Assembly: GCF_949987515.2 (NCBI RefSeq)
Contig: NW_027192658.1
Span: 2,108,001-2,172,000 of the forward strand
DNA: 64,000 nt
Source of the DNA: Delphinus delphis
Lineage: Eukaryota > Chordata > Mammalia > Artiodactyla > Delphinidae
Reading direction: 5' to 3'
Shown: in pieces, positions 1-12,909 of the stretch
How the letters are laid out: each line of letters starts with the position of its first letter
Numbering within the stretch: position 1 is the stretch's first letter
The notes under the pieces: generated by a model
Seen by the model: the letters and a program-made list of their open reading frames with translations, nothing else
Databases searched by the model: none
Told to the model about the DNA's origin: nothing
Position numbers and translations under genes: made by a program

Positions 1-379
1 ACGCTAACACTACCCCGCGCCCTCACACGCACGCTCCCCCTAAAGCATTGCCGTACCCTCACCTGGACCCGAAACCGTCCCCGTCCTCTAACCCTAACCC
101 TAGCCCGAACCCTAAACCTAACCCTTCCCCGAAGCCTGACCCTCACACGTCCCCTAATCCTAACCCGTACGCTAACACTAACCCGCGCCCTCACACGCAC
201 GCTCCACCTAAAGCGTTGCCGTACCCTCACCTGGACCCTAAACCGTCCCCGTCACCTAACCCTAACCCTAGCCCGAACCCTAACCCTAACCCTTCCCCGA
301 AGCATGACCCTCACCCGTCCCCTAATCCTAACCCGTACGCTACACTAACACGCGCCCTCACACGCACGCTCCCCCTAAA
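1..379 (+). repeat. Tail of an 11-monomer HOR copy, cut by the window edge
   Basis: Holds a 44-bp partial unit, a 168-bp unit (45-212) and a 167-bp unit (213-379). The pair resembles the last two monomers of the HOR copies that follow: both share the GACCCGAAACC and CCGTCCTCTAAC variants and the one-base deletion giving CTACACT at 340. It differs from those copies at several sites, e.g. GCATTG at 45 and CACACGTCCCC near 152, so it is an older or different copy than the next two. Confidence 0.85.
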
Positions 380-2226
380 GCGTTGCCGTACCCTCACCTG
401 GACCCTAAACCGTCCCCGTCCCCTAACCCTAACCCTAGCCCGAACCCTAACCCTAACCCTTCTCCGAAGCCTGACCCTCACCCGTCCCCTAATCCTAACC
501 CGTACGCTAACACTAACGCGCGCCCTCACACGCACGCTCCCCCTAAAGCGTTGCCGTACCCTCACCTGGACCCTAAACCGTCCCCGTCCCCTAACCCTAA
601 CCCTAGCCCGAACCCTAACCCTAACCATTCCCCTAAGCCTGACCCTCACCCGTCCCCTAATCCTAACCCGTACGCTAACACTGACCCACGCCCTCACACG
701 CACGCTCCCCCTAAAGCGTTGCCGTACCCTCACCTGGACCCTAAACCGTCCCCGTCCCCTAACCCTAACCCTAGCCCGAACCCTAACCCTAACCCTTCCC
801 CGAAGCCTGACTCTCACCCGTCCCCTAATCCTAAACCGTACGCTAACACTAACCCGCGCCCTCACACGCACGCTCCCCCTAAAGCATTGCCGTACCCTCA
901 CCTGGACCCTAAACCGTCCCCGTCCCCTAACCCTAACCCTAGCCCGAACCCTAACCCTAACCCTTCCCCGAAGCCTGACTCTCACCCGTCCCCTAATCCT
1001 AACCCGTACGCTAACACTAACCCGCGCCCTCACACGCACGCTCCCCCTAAAGCGTTGCCGTACCCTCACCTGGACCCTAAACCGTCCCCGTCCCCTAATC
1101 CTAACCCTAGCCCGAACCCTAACCCTAACCCTTACCCGAAGCCTGACCCTCACCCGTCCCCTAATCCTAACCCGTACGCTAACACTAACCCACGCCCTCA
1201 CACCCACGCTCCCCCTAAAGCGTTGCCATACCCTCACCTGGACCCTAAACCGTCCCCGTCCCCTAACCCTAAGCCTAGCCCGAACCCTAACCCTAACCCT
1301 TCCCCGAATCCTGACCCTCACCCGTCCCCTAATCCGAACCCGTACGCTAACACTAACCCGCGCCCTCACACCCACGCTCCCCCTAAAGCGTTGCCGTACC
1401 CTCACCTGGACCCTAAACCGTCCCCGTCCCCTAACCCTAACCCTAGCCCGAACCCTAACCCTAACCCTTCCCCGAAGCCTGACCCTCACCCGTCCCCTAA
1501 TCCTAACCCATACTCTAACACTAACCCACGCCCTCACACGCACGCTCCCCCTAAAGCGTTGCCGTATCCTCACCTGGACCCTAAACCGTCCCCGTCCCCT
1601 AACCCTAACCCTAGCCCGAACCCTAACCCTAACCCTTCCGCGAAGCCTGACCCTCACCCGTCCCCTAATCCTAACCCGTACGCTAAAACTAACCCGCGCC
1701 CTCATACGCACGCTCCCCCTGAAGCGTTGCCGTACCCTCACCTGGACCCTAAACCGTCCCCGTCCCCTAACCCTAACCCTAGCCCGAACCCTAACCCTAA
1801 CCCTTCCCGGAGGCCTGACCCTCACCCGTCCCCTAATCCTAACCCGTACGCTAACACTAACCCGCGCCCTCACACGCACGCTCCCCCTAAAGCGTTGCCG
1901 TACCCTCACCTGGACCCGAAACCGTCCCCGTCCTCTAACCCTAACCCTAGCCCGAACCCTAACCCTAACCCTTCCCCGAAGCCTGACCCTCACCCGTCCC
2001 CTAATCCTAACCCGTACGCTAACAGTAACCCGCGCCCTCACACGCACGCTCCACCTAAAGCTTTGCCGTACCCTCACCTGGACCCTAAACCGTCCCCATC
2101 ACCTAACCCTAACCCTAGCCCGAACCCTAACACTAACCCTTCCCCGAAGCATGACCCTCACCCGTCCCCTAATCCTAACCCGTACGCTACACTAACACGC
2201 GCCCTCACACGCACGCTCCCCCTAAA
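380..2226 (+). repeat. 11-monomer HOR, copy 1 (1,847 bp)
   Basis: Eleven monomers, ten of 168 bp and a last one of 167 bp, beginning at GCGTTG at 380. Diagnostic variants include CTGACTCTCACC in the third and fourth units, AATCCGAACCC in the sixth, CCATACTCTAAC in the seventh, TTCCGCGAAG in the eighth and TTCCCGGAGGCC in the ninth. The one-base deletion CTACACT near 2187 closes the unit. It differs from copy 2 at only five positions that I can find (544, 627, 634, 683, 688). Confidence 0.93.
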
Positions 2227-4073
2227 GCGTTGCCGTACCCTCACCTGGACCCTAAACCGTCCCCGTCCCCTAACCCTAACCCTAGCCCGAACCCTAACCC
2301 TAACCCTTCTCCGAAGCCTGACCCTCACCCGTCCCCTAATCCTAACCCGTACGCTAACACTAACGCGCGCCCTCACACGCACGCTCCCCCGAAAGCGTTG
2401 CCGTACCCTCACCTGGACCCTAAACCGTCCCCGTCCCCTAACCCTAACCCTAGCCCGAACCCTAACCCTAACCCTTCCCCGAAGCCTGACCCTCACCCGT
2501 CCCCTAATCCTAACCCGTACGCTAACACTAACCCGCGCCCTCACACGCACGCTCCCCCTAAAGCGTTGCCGTACCCTCACCTGGACCCTAAACCGTCCCC
2601 GTCCCCTAACCCTAACCCTAGCCCGAACCCTAACCCTAACCCTTCCCCGAAGCCTGACTCTCACCCGTCCCCTAATCCTAAACCGTACGCTAACACTAAC
2701 CCGCGCCCTCACACGCACGCTCCCCCTAAAGCATTGCCGTACCCTCACCTGGACCCTAAACCGTCCCCGTCCCCTAACCCTAACCCTAGCCCGAACCCTA
2801 ACCCTAACCCTTCCCCGAAGCCTGACTCTCACCCGTCCCCTAATCCTAACCCGTACGCTAACACTAACCCGCGCCCTCACACGCACGCTCCCCCTAAAGC
2901 GTTGCCGTACCCTCACCTGGACCCTAAACCGTCCCCGTCCCCTAATCCTAACCCTAGCCCGAACCCTAACCCTAACCCTTACCCGAAGCCTGACCCTCAC
3001 CCGTCCCCTAATCCTAACCCGTACGCTAACACTAACCCACGCCCTCACACCCACGCTCCCCCTAAAGCGTTGCCATACCCTCACCTGGACCCTAAACCGT
3101 CCCCGTCCCCTAACCCTAAGCCTAGCCCGAACCCTAACCCTAACCCTTCCCCGAATCCTGACCCTCACCCGTCCCCTAATCCGAACCCGTACGCTAACAC
3201 TAACCCGCGCCCTCACACCCACGCTCCCCCTAAAGCGTTGCCGTACCCTCACCTGGACCCTAAACCGTCCCCGTCCCCTAACCCTAACCCTAGCCCGAAC
3301 CCTAACCCTAACCCTTCCCCGAAGCCTGACCCTCACCCGTCCCCTAATCCTAACCCATACTCTAACACTAACCCACGCCCTCACACGCACGCTCCCCCTA
3401 AAGCGTTGCCGTATCCTCACCTGGACCCTAAACCGTCCCCGTCCCCTAACCCTAACCCTAGCCCGAACCCTAACCCTAACCCTTCCGCGAAGCCTGACCC
3501 TCACCCGTCCCCTAATCCTAACCCGTACGCTAAAACTAACCCGCGCCCTCATACGCACGCTCCCCCTGAAGCGTTGCCGTACCCTCACCTGGACCCTAAA
3601 CCGTCCCCGTCCCCTAACCCTAACCCTAGCCCGAACCCTAACCCTAACCCTTCCCGGAGGCCTGACCCTCACCCGTCCCCTAATCCTAACCCGTACGCTA
3701 ACACTAACCCGCGCCCTCACACGCACGCTCCCCCTAAAGCGTTGCCGTACCCTCACCTGGACCCGAAACCGTCCCCGTCCTCTAACCCTAACCCTAGCCC
3801 GAACCCTAACCCTAACCCTTCCCCGAAGCCTGACCCTCACCCGTCCCCTAATCCTAACCCGTACGCTAACAGTAACCCGCGCCCTCACACGCACGCTCCA
3901 CCTAAAGCTTTGCCGTACCCTCACCTGGACCCTAAACCGTCCCCATCACCTAACCCTAACCCTAGCCCGAACCCTAACACTAACCCTTCCCCGAAGCATG
4001 ACCCTCACCCGTCCCCTAATCCTAACCCGTACGCTACACTAACACGCGCCCTCACACGCACGCTCCCCCTAAA
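2227..4073 (+). repeat. 11-monomer HOR, copy 2 (1,847 bp)
   Basis: Offset exactly 1,847 bp from copy 1 and carrying the same ordered set of eleven variant monomers, ending with the CTACACT deletion at 4034. Apart from five substitutions clustered in the first two monomers, the copies look identical, which implies a very recent tandem duplication or gene conversion. Confidence 0.93.
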
Positions 4074-5075
4074 GCGTTGCCGTACCCTCACCTGGACCCT
4101 AAACCGTCCCCGTCCCCTAACCCTAACCCTAGCCCGAACCCTAACCCTAACCCTTCTCCGAAGCCTGACCCTCACCCGTCCCCTAATCCTAACCCGTACG
4201 CTAACACTAACGCGCGCCCTCACACGCACGCTCCCCCGAAAGCGTTGCCGTACCCTCACCTGGACCCTAAACCGTCCCCGTCCCCTAACCCTAACCCTAG
4301 CCCGAACCCTAACCCTAACCCTTCCCCGAAGCCTGACCCTCACCCGTCCCCTAATCCTAACCCGTACGCTAACACTAACCCGCGCCCTCACACGCACGCT
4401 CCCCCTAAAGCGTTGCCGTACCCTCACCTGGACCCTAAACCGTCCCCGTCCCCTAATCCTAACCCTAGCCCGAACCCTAACCCTAACACTTCCCCGAAGC
4501 CTGACCCTCACCCGTCCCCTAATCCTAACCCATACGCTAACACTAACCCGCGCCATCACACGCACGCTCCCCCTAAAGCGTTGCCGTACCCTCACCTGGA
4601 CCCTAAACCGTCCCCGTCCCCTAACCCTAACCCTAGCCCGAACCCTAACCCTAACCCTTCCCCGAAGCCTGACCCTCACCCGTCCCCTAATCCTAACCCG
4701 TACGCTAACACTAACCCGCGCCCTCACACGCACGCTCCCCCTAAAGCGTTGCCGTACCCTCACCTGGACCCTAAACCGTCCCCGTCCCCTAACCCTAACC
4801 CTAGCCCGAACCCTAACCCTAACCCTTCCCCGAAGCCTGACCCTCACCCGTCCCCTAATCCTAACCCGTATGCTAACACTAACCCGCGCCCTCACACGCA
4901 TGCTCCCCCTAAAGCGTTGTCGTACCCTCACCTGGACCCTAAACCGTCCCCGTCCCCTAACCCTAAGCCTAGCCCGAACCCTAACCCTTCCCCGAAGCCT
5001 GACCCTCACCCGTCCCCTAATCCTAACCCGTACGCTAACACTAACCCGCGCCCTCACACGCACGCTCCCCCTAAA
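4074..5075 (+). repeat. Start of a third 11-mer HOR copy, then mixed monomers
   Basis: Six monomers. The first two (4074-4409) repeat the start of copy 2, including the CCCCCGAAAG variant at about 4233. From about 4410 the units no longer follow the 11-mer order (e.g. AACACTTCCCC near 4488). The last unit (4914-5075) is 162 bp, one hexamer short, and begins GCGTTGTCG. Confidence 0.85.
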
Positions 5076-5729
5076 GCGTTGCCGTATCCTCACCTGGACC
5101 CTAAACCGTCCCCGTCCCCTAACCCTAACCCTAGCCCGAACACTAACCCTAAGCCTTCCCCGAAGCCTGACCCTCACGCGTCCCCTAACCCGTACGTGAA
5201 CACTAACCCGCGCCCTCACACGTACGCTCCCCCTAAAGCGTTGTCGTACCCTCCCCTGGACCCTAAACCGTCCCTGTCCCCTAACCCTAACCCTAACCCT
5301 ATCCCTTACCTGAAGCCTTACCCTAACCCGTCCCCTAATCCTAACCCGTACGCTGACAGTAACCCGTGCCCTCACACATACGCTCACACTATACCATTGT
5401 CGTACCCTAACCTGTACCCTAAATCGTCCCCTAACCCTAACCCTAACCCTAGTCCGAAACCTCTCCCTAACCCTTCCCCGAAGCATGACCCTCTCCCGTC
5501 CCTTAATCCTAACCCGTATGCTTATACTAACCCGCGCCCTCACACGCACGCTCCCCCTAAAGCGTTGCCGTACCCTCACCTGGACCCTAAAGCGTCCCCG
5601 TCCCCTAACCCTAACCCTAGCCTGAACACTAACCCTAACCCTTCCCCGAAGCCTGACCCTCACCCGTCCCCTAATCCTAACCCGTACGCTAACACTAACC
5701 CACGCCGTCACACGCACGCTCCCCCTAAA
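5076..5729 (+). repeat. V cassette 1 (four divergent monomers)
   Basis: Unit lengths are 162, 156, 168 and 168 bp. The first lacks one hexamer before CCGTACGTGAAC. The second (V1, 5238-5393) lacks two hexamers and has CCTATCCCTTACCTGAAG and ends CACACTATA. The third (V2, 5394-5561) starts CCATTGTCG and contains TCCGAAACCTCTCCC and GTATGCTTATAC. The fourth has CCTAAAGCGTCC and AGCCTGAACAC. These are the most diverged monomers in the window and the same set recurs downstream. Private variants here, shared only with cassette 3, are CACACATACGC and GACCCTCTCCCGTCC. Confidence 0.92.
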
Positions 5730-7073
5730 GCATTGCCGTACCCTCACCTGGACCCTAAACCGTCCCCGTCCCCTAACCCTAACCCTAGCCCGAACCCTAA
5801 CCCTAACCCTTCCCCGAAGCCTGACTCTCACCCGTCCCCTAATCCTAACCCGTACGCTAACACTAACCCGCGCCCTCACACGCACACTCCCCCTAAAGCG
5901 TTGCCGTACCCTCACCTGGACCCTAAACCGTCCCCGTCCCCTAACCCTAACCCTAGCCCGAACCCTAACCCTAACCCTTCCCCGAAGCCTGACCCTCACC
6001 CGTCCCCTAATCCTAACCCGTACGCTAACACTAACCCGCGCCCTCACACCCACGCTCCCCCTAAAGCGTTGCCATACCCTCACCTGGACCCTAAACCGTC
6101 CCCGTCCCCTAACCCTAAGCCTAGCCCGAACCCTAACCCTAACCCTTCCCCGAAGCCTGACCCTCACCCGTCCCCTAATCCGAACCCGTACGCTAACACT
6201 AACCCGCGCCCTCACACGCACGGTCCCCCTAAAGCGTTGCCGTACCCACACCTGGACCCTAAACCGTCCCCGTCCCCTAACCCTAACCCTAGCCCGAACC
6301 CTAACCCTAACCCTTCCCCGAAGCCTGACCCTCACCCGTCCCCTAATCCTAACCCGTACGCTAACACTAACCCGCGCCCTCATACGCACGCTCCCCCTAA
6401 AGCATTGCCGTACCCTCACCTGGACCCTAAACCGTCCCCGTCCCCTAACCCTAACCCTAGCCCGAACCCTAACCCTAACCCTTCCCCGAAGCCTGACCCT
6501 CACCCGTCCCCTAATCCTAACCCGTACGCTAACACTAACCCGCGCACTCACACGCACGCTCCCCCTAAAACGTTGCCGTCCCCTCACCTGGACCCTAAAC
6601 CGTCCCCGTCCCCTAACTCTAACCCTAGCCCGAACCCTAACCCTAACCCTTCCCCGAAGCCTGACCCTCACCCGTCCCCTAATCCTAACCCGTACGCTAA
6701 CACTAACCTTCGCCCTCACACGCACGCTCCCCCTGAAGCGTTGCCGTACCCTTACCTGGACCCTAAACCGTCCCCGTCCCCTAACCCTAACCCTAGCCCG
6801 AACCCTAACCCTAACCCTTCCCCGAAGCCTGACCCTCATCCGTCCCCTAATCCTAACCCGTACGCTAACACTAACCCGCGCCCTCACACGCATGCTCCCC
6901 CTAAAGCGTTGCCGTACCCTCACCTGGACCCTAAACCGTCCCCGTCCCCTAACCCTAACCCTAGCCCGAACCCTAACCCTAACCCTTCCCCGAAGCCTGA
7001 CCCTCACCCGTCACCTAATCCTAACCCGTACGCTAACACTAACCCACGCCCTCACACGCACGCTCCCCCTAAA
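5730..7073 (+). repeat. Eight 168-bp monomers between V cassettes 1 and 2
   Basis: Exactly 8 x 168 bp. Its first five units or so (to about 6530) match the region after cassette 3 at an offset of 4,163 bp (shared GCCATAC near 6070/10233 and TACCCACACCTGG near 6243/10406). Its later part, marked by CGCGCACTCAC at 6541 and CTAACCTTCGCC near 6704, matches 12215 onward at an offset of 5,674 bp. It is therefore a mosaic of two HOR types. Confidence 0.85.
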
Positions 7074-7727
7074 GCGTTGCCGTACCCTCACCTGGACCCT
7101 AAACCGTCCCCGTCCCCTAACCCTAACCCTAGCCCGAACACTAACCCTAAGCCTTCCCCGAAGCCTGACCCTCACCCGTCCCCTAACCCGTACGTGAACA
7201 CTAACCCGCGCCCTCACACGTACGCTCCCCCTAAAGCGTTGTCGTACCCTCCCCTGGACCCTAAACCGTCCCTGTCCCCTAACCCTAACCCTAACCCTAT
7301 CCCTTACCTGAAGCCTTACCCTAACCCGTCCCCTAATCCTAACCCGTACACTGACAGTAACCCGTGCCCTCACACGCACGCTCACACTATACCATTGTCG
7401 TACCCTAACCTGTACCCTAAATCGTCCCCTAACCCTAACCCTAACCCTAGTCCGAAACCTCTCCCTAACCCTTCCCCGAAGCATGACCCTCACCCGTCCC
7501 TTAATCCTAACCCGTATGCTTATACTAACCCGTGCCCTCACACGCACGCTCCCCCTAAAGCGTTGCCGTACCCTCACCTGGACCCTAAAGCGTCCCCGTC
7601 CCCTAACCCTAACCCTAGCCTGAACACTAACCCTAACCCTTCCCCGAAGCCTGACCCTCACCCGTCACCTAATCCTAACCCGTACGCTAACACTAACCCA
7701 CGCCCTCACACGCACGCTCCCCCTAAA
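7074..7727 (+). repeat. V cassette 2
   Basis: Same four-unit structure as cassette 1 (162, 156, 168, 168 bp; V1 at 7236, V2 at 7392). It shares CCGTACACTGACAGTAAC and CCCGTGCCCTCACACGCACGCTCAC with cassette 4, from which it is offset by 5,836 bp, rather than with cassette 1. Confidence 0.92.
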
Positions 7728-9238
7728 GCGTTGCCGTACCCTCACCTGGACCCTAAACCGTCCCCGTCCCCTAACCCTAACCCTAGCCCGAACCCTAACC
7801 CTAACCCTTCCCCGAAGCCTGACTCTCACCCGTCCCCTAATCCTAACCCGTACGCTAACACTAACCCGCGCCCTCACACGCACACTCCCCCTAAAGCGTT
7901 GCCGTACCCTCACCTGGACCCTAAACCGTCCCCGTCCCCTAACCCTAACCCTAGCCCGAACCCTAACCCTAACCCTTCCCCGAAGCCTGACCCTCACCCG
8001 TCCCCTAATCCTAACCCGTACGCTAACACTAACCCACGCCCTCACACCCACGCTCCCCCTAAAGCGTTGCCATACCCTCACCTGGACCCTAAACCGTCCC
8101 CGTCCCCTAACCCTAAGCCTAGCCCGAACCCTAACCCTAACCCTTCCCCGAAGCCTGACCCTCACCCGTCCCCTAATCCGAACCCGTACGCTAACACTAA
8201 CCCGCGCCCTCACACGCACGGTCCCCCTAAAGCGTTGCCGTACCCTCACCTGGACCCTAAACCGTCCCCGTCCCCTAACCCTAACCCTAGCCCGAACCCT
8301 AACCCTAACCCTTCCCCGAAGCCTGACCCTCACCCGTCCCCTAATCCTAACCCATACTCTAACACTAACCCACGCCCTCACACGCACGCTCCCCCTAAAG
8401 CGTTGCCGTACCCTCACCTGGACCCTAAACCGTCCCCGTCCCCTAACCCTAACCCTAGCCCGAACCCTAACCCTAACCCTTCCGCGAAGCCTGACCCTCA
8501 CCCGTCCCCTAATCCTAACCCGTACGCTAACACTAACCCGCGCCCTCATACGCACGCTCCCCCTAAAGCGTTGCCGTACCCTCACCTGGACCCTAAACCG
8601 TCCCCGTCCCCTAACCCTAACCCTAGCCCGAACCCTAAACCTAACCCTTCCCCGAAGCCTGACCCTCACCCGTCCCCTAATCCTAACCCGTACGCTAACA
8701 CTAACCCGCGCCCTCACACGCACGCTCCACCTAAAGCGTTGCCGTACCCTCACCTGGACCCTAAACCGTCCCCATCACCTAACCCTAACCCTAGCCCGAA
8801 CCCTAACCCTAACCCTTCCCCGAAGCATGACCCTCACCCGTCCCCTAATCCTAACCCGTACGCTACACTAACCCGCGCCCTCACACGCACGCTCCCCCTA
8901 AAGCGTTGCCGTACCCTCACCTGGACCCTAAACCGTCCCCGTCCCCTAACCCTAACCCTAGCCCGAACCCTAACCCTAACCCTTTCCCGAAGCCTGACCC
9001 TCACCCGTCCCCTAATCCTAACCCGTACGCTAACACTAACGCGCGCCCTCACACGCACGCTCCCCCTAAAGCGTTGCCGTACCCTCACCTGGACCCTAAA
9101 CCGTCCCCGTCCCCTAACCCTAACCCTAGCCCGAACCCTAACCCTAACCCTTCCCCGAAGCCTGACCCTCACCCGTCCCCTAATCCTAACCCGTACGCTA
9201 ACACTAACCCGCGCCCTCACACGCACGCTCCCCCTAAA
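7728..9238 (+). repeat. Nine monomers between V cassettes 2 and 3
   Basis: Eight 168-bp units and one 167-bp unit (CTACACT deletion at 8863). Nearly the same as 13564-15074 at an offset of 5,836 bp, sharing in order GCACACTCCCCC, TTGCCATACC, GCACGGTCCCCC, CCATACTCTAAC, TTCCGCGAAG and CCCTTTCCCGAAG. The CCATACTCTAAC and TTCCGCGAAG units also occur in the 11-mer HOR at the left end, showing shared ancestry. Confidence 0.9.
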
Positions 9239-9892
9239 GCGTTGCCGTACCCTCACCTGGACCCTAAACCGTCCCCGTCCCCTAACCCTAACCCTAGCCC
9301 GAACACTAACCCTAAGCCTTCCCCGAAGCCTGACCCTCACCCGTCCCCTAACCCGTACGTGAACACTAACCCGCGCCCTCACACGTACGCTCCCCCTAAA
9401 GCGTTGTCGTACCCTCCCCTGGACCCTAAACCATCCCTGTCCCCTAACCCTAACCCTAACCCTATCCCTTACCTGAAGCCTTACCCTAACCCGTCCCCTA
9501 ATCCTAACCCGTACGCTGACAGTAACCCGTGCCCTCACACATACGCTCACACTATACCATTGTCGTACCCTAACCTGTACCCTAAATCGTCCCCTAACCC
9601 TAACCCTAACCCTAGTCCGAAACCTCTCCCTAACCCTTCCCCGAAGCATGACCCTCTCCCGTCCCTTAATCCTAACCCGTATGCTTATACTAACCCGCGC
9701 CCTCACACGCACGCTCCCCCTAAAGCGTTGCCGTACCCTCACCTGGACCCTAAAGCGTCCCCGTCCCCTAACCCTAACCCTAGCCTGAACACTAACCCTA
9801 ACCCTTCCCCGAAGCCTGACCCTCACCCGTCCCCTAATCCTAACCCGTACGCTAACACTAACCCACGCCGTCACACGCACGCTCCCCCTAAA
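9239..9892 (+). repeat. V cassette 3
   Basis: Same four-unit structure, with V1 at 9401 and V2 at 9557. It shares the private variants of cassette 1 (CACACATACGC; GACCCTCTCCCGTCC) at an offset of 4,163 bp. CCATCCCTGTCC is a private change in its V1 unit. Confidence 0.92.
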
Positions 9893-12800
9893 GCGTAGCC
9901 GTACCCTCACCTGGACCCTAAACCGTCCCCGTCCCCTAACCCTAACCCTAGCCCGAACCCTAACCCTAACCCTTCCCCGAAGCCTGACTCTCACCCGTCC
10001 CCTAATCCTAACACGTACGCTAACACTAACCCGCGCCCTCACACGCACACTCCCCCTAAAGCGTTGCCGTACCCTCACCTGGACCCTAAACCGTCCCCGT
10101 CCCCTAACCCTAACCCTAGCCCGAACCCTAACCCTAACCCTTCCCCGAAGCCTGACCCTCACCCGTCCCCTAATCCTAACCCGTACGCTAACACTAACCC
10201 GCGCCCTCACACCCACGCTCCCCCTAAAGCGTTGCCATACCCTCACCTGGACCCTAAACCGTCCCCGTCCCCTAACCCTAAGCCTAGCCCGAACCCTAAC
10301 CCTAACCCTTCCCCGAAGCCTGACCCTCACCCGTCCCCTAATCCGAACCCGTACGCTAACACTAACCCGCGCCCTCACACGCACGCTCCCCCTAAAGCGT
10401 TGCCGTACCCACACCTGGACCCTAAACCGTCCCCGTCCCCTAACCCTAACCCTAGCCCGAACCCTAACCCTAACCCTTCCCCGAAGCCTGACCCTCACCC
10501 GTCCCCTAATCCTAACCCGTACGCTAACACTAACCCGCGCCCTCATACGCACGCTCCCCCTAAAGCGTTGCCGTACCCTCACCTGGACCCTAAACCGTCC
10601 CCGTCCCCTAACCCTAACCCTAGCCCGAACCCTAACCCTAACCCTTCCCCGAAGCCTGACCCTCAACCGTCCCCTAATCCTAACCCGTAAGCTAACACTA
10701 ACCGGCGCCCTCACACGCACGCTCCCCCTAAAGCGTTGCCATACCCTCACCTGGACCCTAAACCGTCCCCGTCCCCTAACCCTAACCCTAGCCCGAACCC
10801 TAACCCTAACCCTTCCCCGAAGCCTGACCCTCACCCGTCCCCTAATCCTAACCCGTATGCTAACACTAACCCGCGCCCTCACACGCATGCTCCCCCTAAA
10901 GCGTTGCCGTACCCTCACCTGGACCCTAAACCATCCCCATCCCCTAACCCTAAGCGTAGCCCGAACCCTAACCCTAACCCTTCCCCGAAGCCTGACCCTC
11001 ACCCGCCCCTAATCCTAACCCGTACGCTAACACTAACCCGCGCCCTCACACGCACGCTCCCCCTAAAGCGTTGCCGTACCCTCACCTGGACCCTAAACCG
11101 TCCCCGTCCACTAACCCTAACCCTAGCCCGAACCCTAACCCTAACCCTTCCCCGAAGCCTGACCCTCACCCGTCCCCTAATCCTAACCCGTACGCTAACA
11201 CTACCCCGCGCCCTCACACGCACGCTCCCCCTAAAGCGTTGCCGTATCCTCACCTGGACCCTAAACCGTCCCCGTCACCTAACCCTAACCCTAGCCCGAA
11301 CACTAACCCTAACCCTTCCCCGAAGCATGAACCTCACCCGTCCCCTAATCCTAACCCGTACGCTAACACTAACCCGCGCCCTCACACGCACGCTCCCCCT
11401 AAAGCGTTGCCGTACCCTCACCTGGACCCTAAACCGTCCCCGTCCCCTAACCCTAACCCTAGCCCGAACCCTTACCCTAACAGTTCCCCGAAGCCTGACC
11501 CTCACCCGTCCCCTAATCCTAACCCGTACGCTAACACTAACCCGTGCCCTCACACGCACGCTCCCCCTAAAGCATTGCCATACCCTCACCTGGACCCTAA
11601 AGCGTCCCCGTCCCCTAACCCTAACCCTAGCCTGAACACTAACCCTAACCCTTCCCCAAAGGCTGACCCTCACCCGTCCCCTAATCCTAACCCGTAAGCT
11701 AACACTAACCCGCGCCCTCACACGCACGCTCCCCCTAAAGCGTTGCCGTACCCTCACCTGGACCCTAAACCGTCCCCGTCCCCTAACCCTAATCCTAGCC
11801 CGAACCCTAACCCTAACCCTTCCCCGAAGCCTGACCCTCACCCGTCCCCTAATCCTAACCCGTACGCTAACACTAACCCGCGCCCTCACACGCACGCTCC
11901 CCCTAAAGCGTTGCCGTACCCTCACCTGGACCCTAAACCGTCCCCGTCCCCTAACCCTAACCCTAGCCCGAACCCTAAACCTAACCCTTCCCCGAAGCCT
12001 GACCCTCACCCGTCCCCTAATCCTAACCCGTACGCTAACACTAACCCGCGCCCTCACACGCACGCTCCCCCTAAAGCGTTGCCGTACCCTCACCTGGACC
12101 CTAAACCGTCCCCGTCCCCTAACCCTAACCCTAGCCCGAACCCTAACCCTAACCCTTCCCCGAAGCCTGACCCTCACCCGTCCCCTAATCCTAACCCGTA
12201 CGCTAACACTAACCCGCGCACTCACACGCACGCTCCCCCTAAAACGTTGCCGTCCCCTCACCTGGACCCTAAACCGTCCCCGTCCCCTAACTCTAACCCT
12301 AGCCCGAACCCTAACCCTAACCCTTCCCCGAAGCCTGACCCTCACCCGTCCCCTAATCCTAACCCGTACGCTAACACTAACCTTCGCCCTCACACGCACG
12401 CTCCCCCTGAAGCGTTGCCGTACCCTTACCTGGACCCTAAACCGTCCCCGTCCACTAACCCTAACCCTAGCCCGAACCCTAACCCTAACCCTTCCCCGAA
12501 GCCTGACCCTCACCCGTCCCCTAATCCTAACCCGTATGCTAACACTAACCCGCGCCCTCACACGCATGCTCCCCCTAAAGCGTTGCCGTACCCTCACCTG
12601 GACCCTAAACCGTCCCCGTCCCCTAACCCTAACCCTAGCCCGAACCCTAACCCTAACCCTTCCCCGAAGCCTGACCCTCACCCGTCCCCTAATCCTAATC
12701 CGTATGCTAACACTAACCCGCGCCCTCACACGCATGCTCCCCCTAAAGCGTTGTCGTACCCTCACCTGGACCCTAAACCGTCCCCGTCCCCTAACCCTAA

Positions 12801-12909
12801 GCCTAGCCCGAACCCTAACCCTTCCCCGAAGCCTGACCCTCACCCGTCCCCTAATCCTAACCCGTACGCTAACACTAACCCGCGCCCTCACACGCACGCT
12901 CCCCCTAAA
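9893..12909 (+). repeat. Eighteen monomers between V cassettes 3 and 4
   Basis: Eighteen units with a single-base deletion near 11005 (CACCCGCCCCTAAT) and one 162-bp unit starting GCGTTGTCG near 12748. The first unit starts GCGTAG instead of GCGTTG. GTAAGC replaces GTACGC near 10688 and 11695. The CGCGCACTCAC-to-CCTTCGCC stretch at 12215-12390 is shared with 6541-6716. This is the longest and least regular inter-cassette interval in the left half, with no simple internal HOR that I could trace. Confidence 0.85.

Noticed and set aside
5275..5305. Functional terminal telomere tract
   Set aside because: Perfect CCCTAA words occur only in runs of about two to four (longest in V units) before being interrupted. 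A terminal telomere would be long and uniform. This is derived, interstitial-type sequence.
5238..5561. V units as a degraded mobile-element insertion
   Set aside because: V1 and V2 still divide into 26 and 28 hexamers in the same register and align to the canonical monomer throughout. There are no terminal inverted repeats, target duplications or non-satellite bases.
4005..7007. Minus-strand Val-Arg-rich frames resembling basic, nucleic-acid-binding proteins
   Set aside because: They are the reverse complement of the same hexamers (GTTAGG read as Val-Arg) and overlap the plus-strand frames throughout. The arginine content is a direct consequence of the repeat.
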